Assembly: GCA_011605715.1 (NCBI GenBank)
Contig: JAAOZO010000222.1
Span: 1-8,244 of the forward strand
From: Nitrososphaerota archaeon
GTDB taxonomy: Archaea > Thermoproteota > EX4484-205 > JAAOZO01
Reading direction: 5' to 3'
Length of the DNA: 8,244 bases
This document shows positions 1-5,506 of the stretch, in pieces. Within the stretch, counting starts at the first letter, position 1. The number at the start of each line of letters is the position of its first letter. The notes beneath the pieces were generated by a model. The model saw only the letters and a list, made by a program, of their open reading frames with translations, was not told the origin of the DNA and did no database searches. The translations under genes and the position numbers were made by a program.

Positions 1-1
1 A

Positions 2-475
2 GAACCAAGCAACTATGATGCTCGAGCTGAGTTAATGTGGGCAAGTACCATTGCACATAACGGTTTACTTGGCACTGGAAGAGTGGGGGACTGGGCATCG
101 CACCTTATAGAACATGAGCTAAGCGGCTTATATGATGTAACTCATGGTGCAGGGCTAGCAGTAATATTCCCTGCTTGGATGAAGTATGTATATAAACATC
201 GGACAGACAAATTTGTACAATTTGCGACTAGAGTGTGGAACGTTGAGCTAGACTTTGAGAACCCAGAAAAAACGGCTCTTGAAGGCATAGATCAGTTGAG
301 AGATTTCTTCAAGAAAATAGGACTTCCAACTACCTTAAAGGAGCTAAACATACCTGAAGAGAAGTTTGAAGAACTAGCGTTAAAGTGCACAAACGGAGGT
401 ACTACAACTATAGGTAACTTTGTTAAGCTAAGTAAGGAAGACGTAATAGAAATACTAAGAATTGCAAAAGAATAA
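2..475 (+). CDS. Iron-containing alcohol dehydrogenase, C-terminal part (5' end outside window)
   Basis: The frame is open from the left edge (first full codon at base 2) and ends at TAA, giving about 157 residues of an enzyme usually near 390 residues long. The visible part is the all-helical metal-binding domain of group III Fe-ADH, most like the butanol dehydrogenase/YqhD subgroup: NYDARAELMWAST is followed by SHLIEHELSGLYDVTHGAG. The first His of SHLIEH and the His of THG are 14 residues apart, the same spacing as the metal-binding H267 and H281 of E. coli YqhD. The NAD(P)-binding half lies outside the window. These enzymes are cytosolic and interconvert aldehydes or ketones and alcohols; the substrate cannot be told from this part. 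The gene converges on the ferritin-like gene with only 17 bases between the stops, so the two 3' transcripts may overlap. Confidence 0.93.
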   Translation, partial: EPSNYDARAELMWASTIAHNGLLGTGRVGDWASHLIEHELSGLYDVTHGAGLAVIFPAWMKYVYKHRTDKFVQFATRVWNVELDFENPEKTALEGIDQLRDFFKKIGLPTTLKELNIPEEKFEELALKCTNGGTTTIGNFVKLSKEDVIEILRIAKE

Positions 476-492
476 AAAGAAAGAAAATAAAA

Positions 493-777
493 TTACTTTT
501 CAGTTAACTCTTCCACTTCTTTTTTGCCTTTTTCCAGTTCCAGAATTTGTTCTTTATCTTCTTTTAGTAATAAAGCTTGAAATTCGCCAAAGTGTGTTTT
601 TTCTTCTTTTGCTATATCTAGAAAAACTTTCCTTATGTCTTCATTGTCAGTGGCTTGAGCCAGTTGCTCGTATAAGTTTATTGCGTCAAGCTCAGCAATT
701 ATAGCTACTCGAAGTATTTCCTTGTTGATCTCTTCCTTCTTAACTTTATCTAAGTTAACAGGTACTTTCGAGATCAT
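493..777 (-). CDS. Encapsulin-type ferritin-like diiron protein (standalone, 94 aa)
   Basis: A small two-helix ferritin-like protein. Helix 1 is about residues 16-42 (ILRVAIIAELDAINLYEQ) and helix 2 about 45-72 (AKEEKTHFGEF). Glu29, Glu59 and His62 fit the encapsulated-ferritin pattern of one Glu, then Glu-x-x-His 30 residues later, the same spacing as E32/E62/H65 of the Rhodospirillum rubrum protein. It closely resembles, from memory, the N-terminal domain of the Pyrococcus furiosus encapsulin, including LRxAIIAELDAINLYEQ and the closing KEVEELT; there the shell domain follows, but here the protein stops. Family members oxidise Fe(II) and assemble as decamers, normally inside an encapsulin shell. 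No shell gene is adjacent and I see no classical encapsulation peptide at the C terminus. The ATG is about 30 bases from a TATA box, so the mRNA is essentially leaderless. A generic rubrerythrin-like annotation is the main alternative. Confidence 0.87.
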   Translation of the reverse strand: MISKVPVNLDKVKKEEINKEILRVAIIAELDAINLYEQLAQATDNEDIRKVFLDIAKEEKTHFGEFQALLLKEDKEQILELEKGKKEVEELTEK

Positions 778-803
778 CTTGAATACTAATGATTAATGTA
801 CAG

Positions 804-820
804 TTTATAAACTTTTTCAA
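804..820 (-). promoter_or_regulatory. BRE/TATA promoter of the ferritin-like gene
   Basis: On the minus strand, TTGAAAAAG (a purine-rich BRE) runs into TTTATAAA, centred about 30 bases before the ATG at 777. A start site about 27 bases downstream would leave a leader of only a few bases. It lies back to back with the promoter at 855-869 and shares a 12-base core with it. Confidence 0.75.
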
Positions 821-854
821 CAGTTATATTTCTGCTTAAGGAGCACAAGGCTTT

Positions 855-869
855 GAAAAAGTTTTTAAG
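855..869 (+). promoter_or_regulatory. BRE/TATA promoter of the sugar isomerase/epimerase gene
   Basis: GAAAAAG followed by TTTTTAAG, centred about 26-27 bases before the GTG at 892 and 38 bases before the ATG at 904. The spacing fits a leaderless mRNA starting at the GTG, or a leader of about 12 bases if the ATG is used. Confidence 0.7.
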
Positions 870-891
870 CCCCTGCAGTAAACCTTAGTTA

Positions 892-1734
892 GTGGATAAC
901 AAGATGGCGAACTTAAAACTAGGTGTAATAGTTGGATTAAGGCCAAATATGGAAGAAGAGTTCAAAAAGTTAAAGGATCTTGGATTTCCAACTGCACAAG
1001 TTTCATGTTGGACTATGGAGTACTTCAACGAAGAAATGGCTTTGCATCTGAAGAGAGCAGCTCGAGACTATGACATTGAAATAACAACAATGTGGACAGG
1101 TCTACCTGGCACACCAATATGGAACTTTGTTCAGGGACCATTAACTATTGGTTTAGTTCCATTGGAGACCAGAGAGGTAAGGGCAAAAGCACTAAAGAAG
1201 GGTTCTGACTTTGCTAAAAAAGTAGAAGTTGAGAGTGTAACAACGCATGTTGGCTTTATACCCGAAAATCCAAACGACCCGCACTACATTACTTTGATTC
1301 CAACCCTAAAAGACATAGTAAATTACATTGGAAAAAATGGCCAAAGTTTTTGGTTTGAGACTGGGCAAGAAACTCCAGTGACTTTACTAAGGACAATACA
1401 AGACATTGGATTAGACAATGTAGGAGTAAACTTTGATGCAGGTAACTTAATCCTATATGGTAAGGCTAATCCTGTTGATGCTTTAGACGTTATCGGGAAG
1501 TATGTAAGAGGAGTTCATGCGAAAGATGGTGAGTACCCAAGGGATGGCTACCAGTTAGGTCAAGAAAAACCACTGGGTGAAGGAAAAGTAAACTACAAGG
1601 TCTTCATTCCAAAGCTAGTTTCTTTAGGTTATAAGGGTGCAATTACTATAGAAAGAGAAATATCCGGGCCGCAACAAATTCAAGACATTCTAAGAGCAAA
1701 AAAGATACTTGAAGAGATTCTTAAGACCTGTTAG
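892..1734 (+). CDS. Sugar phosphate isomerase/epimerase (xylose isomerase-like TIM barrel)
   Basis: A 280-residue cytosolic single-domain (beta/alpha)8 enzyme of the AP-endonuclease-2/xylose-isomerase-like superfamily, a full-length size for the family. The four expected metal ligands are visible in order: Glu157 (FETGQE), Asp182 (NFDAGN), His209 (GVHAKD) and Glu254 (IERE). Relatives are hexulose or pentulose 3-epimerases, hydroxypyruvate isomerases and inosose dehydratases that use a divalent metal to move a proton on a keto-sugar; the sequence does not show which substrate applies. A GTG start at 892 is preferred because it sits at leaderless distance from the TATA box. ATG 904 (MANLKLG) is the alternative and would remove four residues. 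The gene stands alone, 84 bases before the next one. The Gfo/Idh/MocA oxidoreductase gene nearby is a common partner of this family and supports a role in sugar conversion. Confidence 0.88.
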   Translation: MDNKMANLKLGVIVGLRPNMEEEFKKLKDLGFPTAQVSCWTMEYFNEEMALHLKRAARDYDIEITTMWTGLPGTPIWNFVQGPLTIGLVPLETREVRAKALKKGSDFAKKVEVESVTTHVGFIPENPNDPHYITLIPTLKDIVNYIGKNGQSFWFETGQETPVTLLRTIQDIGLDNVGVNFDAGNLILYGKANPVDALDVIGKYVRGVHAKDGEYPRDGYQLGQEKPLGEGKVNYKVFIPKLVSLGYKGAITIEREISGPQQIQDILRAKKILEEILKTC

Positions 1735-1774
1735 AAACTTACTTTGCATTTAGTTTAGAAGAAACTACTAGAAG

Positions 1775-1789
1775 AAAAACTTTTATAAC
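1775..1789 (+). promoter_or_regulatory. BRE/TATA promoter of the 60-aa protein gene
   Basis: GAAAAAC followed by TTTTATAAC, centred about 33 bases upstream of the ATG at 1819, giving a predicted leader under 10 bases. It shows that the small gene has its own promoter and need not be transcribed with the epimerase gene. Confidence 0.65.
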
Positions 1790-1818
1790 TTTCCTTCACA
1801 AGAAAGCGCGCCAAGAAA

Positions 1819-2001
1819 ATGATACTCTTCAAAAAGAAGAAAGAAAAAACAAAAGCTGAAAAGATCGCAGAAGCTTTAATAAATAAAATTGGAAAAGAGA
1901 AACTAGATGATGAAGCTACAAAGCTATACTTTCAAGGAGTTCAAGATTATGAAGAACAAATGGAAATTTTAGCAAAAAAATACGGAATAGAAGTTAGCTA
2001 A
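1819..2001 (+). CDS. Small lysine-rich protein of unknown function (60 aa)
   Basis: I do not recognise this protein. It is highly charged. A short hydrophobic start (MILF) leads into a basic stretch KKKKEKTKAEK, followed by an acidic and aromatic helical-looking half (EKLDDEATKLYFQGVQDYEEQMEILAKKYGIEVS). There is no membrane segment, Cys pair or known motif. The basic N-terminus could bind nucleic acid or the membrane surface, but that is a guess. It is judged real because it has its own well-placed TATA box, an ATG start, an amino acid make-up like a soluble thermophile protein and no competing frame. Its stop lies 4 bases from the stop of the convergent oxidoreductase gene. Confidence 0.7.
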   Translation: MILFKKKKEKTKAEKIAEALINKIGKEKLDDEATKLYFQGVQDYEEQMEILAKKYGIEVS

Positions 2002-2005
2002 GATT

Positions 2006-3070
2006 TTAGAAGTCCCACTCTACAGGTACTTCTTTTCCTTTTTCTGCAGAAGTATATATTGCATCTAAAATCGCTTGAACTTTAAGGCCTTCTATAGCAG
2101 GTGAGAACAAAGCTTTTCCACTCTTTATCGACTCAACGAACTTTGCTATCCTTTGATTGTATAAGTCAGTTTCAGGAATTTTATCTTGAGGAGTTATTGT
2201 AACCCTTGCGCCCATCACTTCCTTGTATACTTCTAAGGGCTTTAGTTGAGCTCCACCTTTTGTTCCAAGCAAGACCAAGTTTAGCCCATCTTCTTTTATG
2301 AATGAAGCCCAGTTTGTTTCTAGCAGCATCGTCATTCCATTTTCAAACTTTATAAATGCAAATGCGTTGTCTTCAACTTGAAAGTCTTCTGGTTTCCAGG
2401 CTCCACCCCAGCTCCCTTTCTTTGCCATCTCAGGATTCTTTCCAAATTTGTTGTATGTAACACCAAGAACTGACTTTGGCTTCGGGAACCCTAGTACATA
2501 CATCGCAGAGTCTACAGCATAACAGCCTATGTCTAGAAGTGGACCACCTCCAGATAAACTCTTGTTAAGAAAAGTTGGACTGACTGGGATACCCCATCTT
2601 CTTAGGTGTAAGGCTCTAGCATAGTAAATTTCCCCTAGCTCTCCAGAATCTACTAACATTTTTAATGCTGTTATGTCTATACGAAACCTAGTTTGATAAC
2701 CAACTATCAAAATCTTGTTGTACTTTTTAGAAGCTTCATACATCTCCTTTGCATCCTTTAAGTTTCCAGCCATTGGCTTTTCAGTAAGAACATGAGCTCC
2801 GTGTTTCATAGCTACTATTGCAGGATCTTTATGAAGAACATTTGGAGTACAAACACTTACGGCATCTAGGTTTTCCTTTTCAAGCATCTCGTTATAGTCC
2901 TTGTAGTACCTTGCAATACCGAACTCTTCTGCTGTTTTCTTGGCAGCTTCGATGTTTATATCAGCGCAGGCGACTATTTCTACGTCTGGAATTTTCTTAT
3001 AGTTTGGAATATGGGTTCCTCTTGCTATTCCACCACAACCAATTATTCCAATCTTTATTTTTTCTGCCAT
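2006..3070 (-). CDS. Gfo/Idh/MocA family NAD(P)-dependent sugar oxidoreductase
   Basis: A 354-residue protein of typical family length. Residues 1-125 form the Rossmann domain: IGIIGCGGIARGTHIPNY is the dinucleotide-binding loop, VSVCTPNVLH closes the fold, and LTEKPMA (97-101) carries the conserved EKP with Lys98. The C-terminal alpha/beta substrate domain has GGGPLLDIGCYAVD (174-187), which supplies catalytic Asp180. At the position where many relatives have His (DIGxH) this protein has Tyr184, as several dehydrogenase subfamilies do. Members oxidise or epimerise cyclic sugars, inositols or sugar acids in the cytosol; the substrate here is unknown. The ATG at 3070 is about 27 bases from a TATA box, so the mRNA is predicted to be leaderless. 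It is a single-gene unit near the isomerase/epimerase and fucosidase-like genes. Confidence 0.92.
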   Translation of the reverse strand: MAEKIKIGIIGCGGIARGTHIPNYKKIPDVEIVACADINIEAAKKTAEEFGIARYYKDYNEMLEKENLDAVSVCTPNVLHKDPAIVAMKHGAHVLTEKPMAGNLKDAKEMYEASKKYNKILIVGYQTRFRIDITALKMLVDSGELGEIYYARALHLRRWGIPVSPTFLNKSLSGGGPLLDIGCYAVDSAMYVLGFPKPKSVLGVTYNKFGKNPEMAKKGSWGGAWKPEDFQVEDNAFAFIKFENGMTMLLETNWASFIKEDGLNLVLLGTKGGAQLKPLEVYKEVMGARVTITPQDKIPETDLYNQRIAKFVESIKSGKALFSPAIEGLKVQAILDAIYTSAEKGKEVPVEWDF

Positions 3071-3091
3071 GCGACAAGAAGAAACAGGTTA

Positions 3092-3108
3092 TATTTAAAT
3101 ACATTTTC
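3092..3108 (-). promoter_or_regulatory. BRE/TATA promoter of the oxidoreductase gene
   Basis: Read on the minus strand, GGAAAATG (BRE-like) is followed by TATTTAAATA, centred about 27 bases before the ATG at 3070. That is the spacing of a leaderless archaeal transcript. Confidence 0.7.
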
Positions 3109-3262
3109 CTTTCTTCCAATTAGATCTTAGCTAAAGTAAGAAACGTTATACTTGTTTGAGTAGCATTAATTTACTTTTTTATACTTTATGAACCCCAACC
3201 AGTATTTTTCTCAAGTGAAGTAAAAGTCTTCGTCGTTTTTACGCTATTCAAAGAAATATTTT

Positions 3263-3278
3263 AACTTAAATTTAAGTT
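3263..3278. repeat. 16-base perfect palindrome in the oxidoreductase-fucosidase gap
   Basis: AACTTAAATTTAAGTT reads the same on both strands. It lies in the 242-base gene-free stretch 3071-3312, 35 bases past the fucosidase stop. It could bind a dimeric regulator or affect 3' end formation. There is no spacer for a stem-loop and no T-run, so a classical terminator is not supported. Chance is possible in such AT-rich DNA. Apart from this and the promoter at 3092-3108, I see nothing in the gap. Confidence 0.5.
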
Positions 3279-3312
3279 GTTTTGTGTAACTACAATCTGA
3301 ACTTCGAGTAGC

Positions 3313-4266
3313 TTAATGTTCTAAACTTTTTATCCATAGTCCAATCTTTTGCAATAGCTCTACTTGCTCTGAAACTAATTTTCCATTTGGTAAGGGCCCA
3401 ACATTAAGCAACAAATTTGCACCTCTAGACCAAGCCTTCCTAAAGTAATCCTTCAACGTCTCTAAGGATTTGTAGTTGTTGTCCGAAGAGTTATATCCCC
3501 AACTATTGTTCATGGTAAGACATGTTTCTAACGGAAGGTTTGAAACTTTTGCTTTATTAAAGCCAGCTGTATTCTCACCTGGAAGGTCCTGCTCAAAAAT
3601 TTGGAAATCTTCTCCTGGAAATGGGTCTACATGGTGATTATTCCCAACTAAAGCAGAAGGTTGTAAACTATGAATCATCTCATACAGTTCATTAAGTTTC
3701 CAATCTGCGTTTGGTTTATCCCACCATCCATGAAACCAAAACCCACCGATTTCACCATAGTTTGTACAAAGTTCTTTTACCTGACTATGATAGTACTCAA
3801 GGTATTTTTCCCAGTTTCCTTTTTCAAGCCTTCCAGAATATTGTCCCGTTATTCCAAGTGGGTAGTAGTCAGGATGGTGCCAGTCCAAAAGAGAGTAGTA
3901 AAAGAAAATTTTTAATCCTTCTTTTTTACACGCTTCAGCAAGTTCTTTTACGACATCTCTTTTGAATGGCGTATTTGTTATTTTGTAGTCAGTAAGTTTT
4001 GTATCAAACATACAAAAACCATCGTGATGTTTTGTTGTAAATGTTATATACTTTGCACCTGACTCCTTGAATATTTTGCACCATTCTTCTGCGCTGAATA
4101 AAGTTGGGTTAAAAATGTCTTTAAGTTTTTCATATTCTTTTATCGGAATTTTTTCATTTTGCATTACCCACTCGCCTCTTCCCAAAATGGAGTATATACC
4201 CCAATGAATGAATATTCCAAATTTTGCGTTTCTGAACCATTCTATGGCCTCTTCTCGCTTTTTCAT
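3313..4266 (-). CDS. GH29 alpha-L-fucosidase-like protein, catalytic domain only, nucleophile replaced
   Basis: A 317-residue (beta/alpha)8 glycoside hydrolase of family 29. Recognisable stretches are WFRNAKFGIFIHWG (10-23, substrate-binding His21), TTKHHDGF (77-84), DWHHPDYYP (128-136), VGNNHH (207-212), GEDFQIFEQDLPGENTAGF (218-236) and LLLNVGPLPNGK (285-296). GH29 enzymes release alpha-linked L-fucose with retention, using an Asp in a W-x-D-G motif. Here the motif is FWFHGWWDKP and residue 179 is His (codon CAT), so activity is doubtful or uses another residue, perhaps Asp183. The C-terminal beta-sandwich of many relatives is absent; the protein ends just after the barrel. There is no signal peptide, so it should act inside the cell. 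The ATG at 4266 is 27 bases from a TATA box. It may be a non-catalytic or repurposed relative. The family call is secure; the activity is not. Confidence 0.9.
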   Translation of the reverse strand: MKKREEAIEWFRNAKFGIFIHWGIYSILGRGEWVMQNEKIPIKEYEKLKDIFNPTLFSAEEWCKIFKESGAKYITFTTKHHDGFCMFDTKLTDYKITNTPFKRDVVKELAEACKKEGLKIFFYYSLLDWHHPDYYPLGITGQYSGRLEKGNWEKYLEYYHSQVKELCTNYGEIGGFWFHGWWDKPNADWKLNELYEMIHSLQPSALVGNNHHVDPFPGEDFQIFEQDLPGENTAGFNKAKVSNLPLETCLTMNNSWGYNSSDNNYKSLETLKDYFRKAWSRGANLLLNVGPLPNGKLVSEQVELLQKIGLWIKSLEH

Positions 4267-4288
4267 AAGCCTATGTCTACCTTAAAAA

Positions 4289-4304
4289 GTATTTAAGTTT
4301 TAAA
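4289..4304 (-). promoter_or_regulatory. BRE/TATA promoter of the fucosidase-like gene
   Basis: On the minus strand, TTTAAAA runs into CTTAAATAC, centred 27 bases before the ATG at 4266, which predicts a leaderless mRNA. It sits in the 67-base gap after the nurA stop, so the fucosidase-like gene can be transcribed apart from herA-nurA. The following CTTTTT (4282-4287) may also help end nurA transcripts. Confidence 0.6.
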
Positions 4305-4333
4305 GAGCAATGCTTTTGTTCTAATAAAAAAGG

Positions 4334-5506
4334 CTACATTGGCTTTTGGGGGTTGAGCAAAGTAAAGTAAAGCCTTACAATTTCGTATTCTTCCTTTTTT
4401 AATGAAATAGCGTCAAGTATTCTTCCCTCTACTTCTGAAACAAACTCGTCTATGAATTTTGATGGAATTCCAACTAAGTTGTCAACTAGGTCTAAAGCAA
4501 TTGGTAAGTTTGTAGCTTCGTTGAAGAAGTCTTTTTGTCCAAGCCATTCGTGCATCTTTTTAATGCTAACTGAGGAAGGATACTCTACTTCGCATGGAGG
4601 AAGGTGGTCGTAAGCTTTAACTTGTAAGCGGCGCATTTCTTTTACCCCATCTTTTTGTAATTTTAATGCTTCAAATGGTGCAAAAACTTTATTCTCTGCC
4701 TCTTTTAATGGGTTTTCTTCTGGCCAGTTTTTAGTTATAGCAAACTGTGCTAGTTGAGTGTACACTTGCACTGGAACATCTCCAATTAGATCTTCGTAGT
4801 AGAATATAGTTCGTTCCGGCATAAAAGTTGAGAGAATAAGCTTATCAATAATCGTTACAAGCGAATTTTCTCTATCTTTGAGCGACATATAGCCGCCTAT
4901 GGCACGAGTATGACTTCTCTTTATTACGCCTATTGTTTTTTCACTTCTTCTTAATTTCTCTGTTATTTCGAATGTTTCCTTCGTAAGCCTTTCCTCCTCT
5001 TCACCATAGAGCCCAACTTTTTTCATCCTTAGAACAGGGTACAAAAAGCTGTAGAAACTACCATCCAAGATTAAAAGATCACACTTGTCCAGAGCCTCTA
5101 ACGCAAGCTTTCTTTCAGCGTAGGTTGACAACAAGTCAAAGAAGTATCTGCTTTTATCCTGAGATAGAGCTTGTTTTCTTTTAAAAGATCCTACCTCAAA
5201 TTTTTCATCCTTTTTCTTTACGCCTTCTAAGTACACTATTCCAGTAGCAAAAACGCCATATCTTACGCCTAGTCTTTCACTAAGCCTTGGAGACCTTGAG
5301 CCATCAACAGCAGCAGTGGTTACTATTTTACTTGATGCTTCTAGTTTTTTTATGTGCGGAGTTATCAGATTTTTTAACTCTTTGAGTTTAACACTTAGGT
5401 CTTGGATTGCTTTTAATGTATTGTTAGCTTCTCGTTCAGCTAACTCAAAAAAGCGATGCTGAAGGTCAAGAGGTAACGTTACCCATTCTAAAGGCTCTTC
5501 ACTCAT
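4334..5506 (-). CDS. nurA: NurA-type 5'-3' nuclease, partner of HerA
   Basis: A 390-residue cytosolic nuclease with an RNase H-like fold, at the long end for the family. NurA works with the HerA translocase to resect DNA ends. Numbered from the start chosen here, Asp68 (TAAVDGSRSP) is the first metal ligand, and Glu131 with Asp148 (LLILDGSFYS) lie 17 residues apart, the same spacing as E114 and D131 in Sulfolobus NurA. VIKRSHTRAIGGY is another NurA-like block. Near the C terminus the usual YPYPLxxAH-type motif appears as LPIALDLVD, so the Tyr and His of that motif look replaced. The start at 5506 is chosen because GGTGA (5512-5516) sits 5 bases upstream; an ATG at 5527 lacks such a site. The start overlaps the herA stop as ATGAGTGA, indicating translational coupling in one operon. 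Confidence 0.88.
   Translation of the reverse strand: MSEEPLEWVTLPLDLQHRFFELAEREANNTLKAIQDLSVKLKELKNLITPHIKKLEASSKIVTTAAVDGSRSPRLSERLGVRYGVFATGIVYLEGVKKKDEKFEVGSFKRKQALSQDKSRYFFDLLSTYAERKLALEALDKCDLLILDGSFYSFLYPVLRMKKVGLYGEEEERLTKETFEITEKLRRSEKTIGVIKRSHTRAIGGYMSLKDRENSLVTIIDKLILSTFMPERTIFYYEDLIGDVPVQVYTQLAQFAITKNWPEENPLKEAENKVFAPFEALKLQKDGVKEMRRLQVKAYDHLPPCEVEYPSSVSIKKMHEWLGQKDFFNEATNLPIALDLVDNLVGIPSKFIDEFVSEVEGRILDAISLKKEEYEIVRLYFTLLNPQKPM

Noticed and set aside
462..704. Plus-strand open frame of 80 codons antisense to the ferritin-like gene
   Set aside because: Leu/Phe/Ser-rich product with no family features; it is the complement of a clear diiron protein gene that has a good promoter.
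2818..3123. Plus-strand open frame of 101 codons opposite the oxidoreductase N-terminus
   Set aside because: It covers the Rossmann motif region of the real gene on the other strand and runs through that gene's promoter.
3263..3278. Palindrome as an intrinsic terminator
   Set aside because: No loop, no GC stem and no following T-run on either strand.
3670..3965. Two overlapping plus-strand open frames inside the fucosidase-like gene
   Set aside because: They are shadows of the conserved GH29 blocks on the minus strand; the compositions are unlike real proteins.
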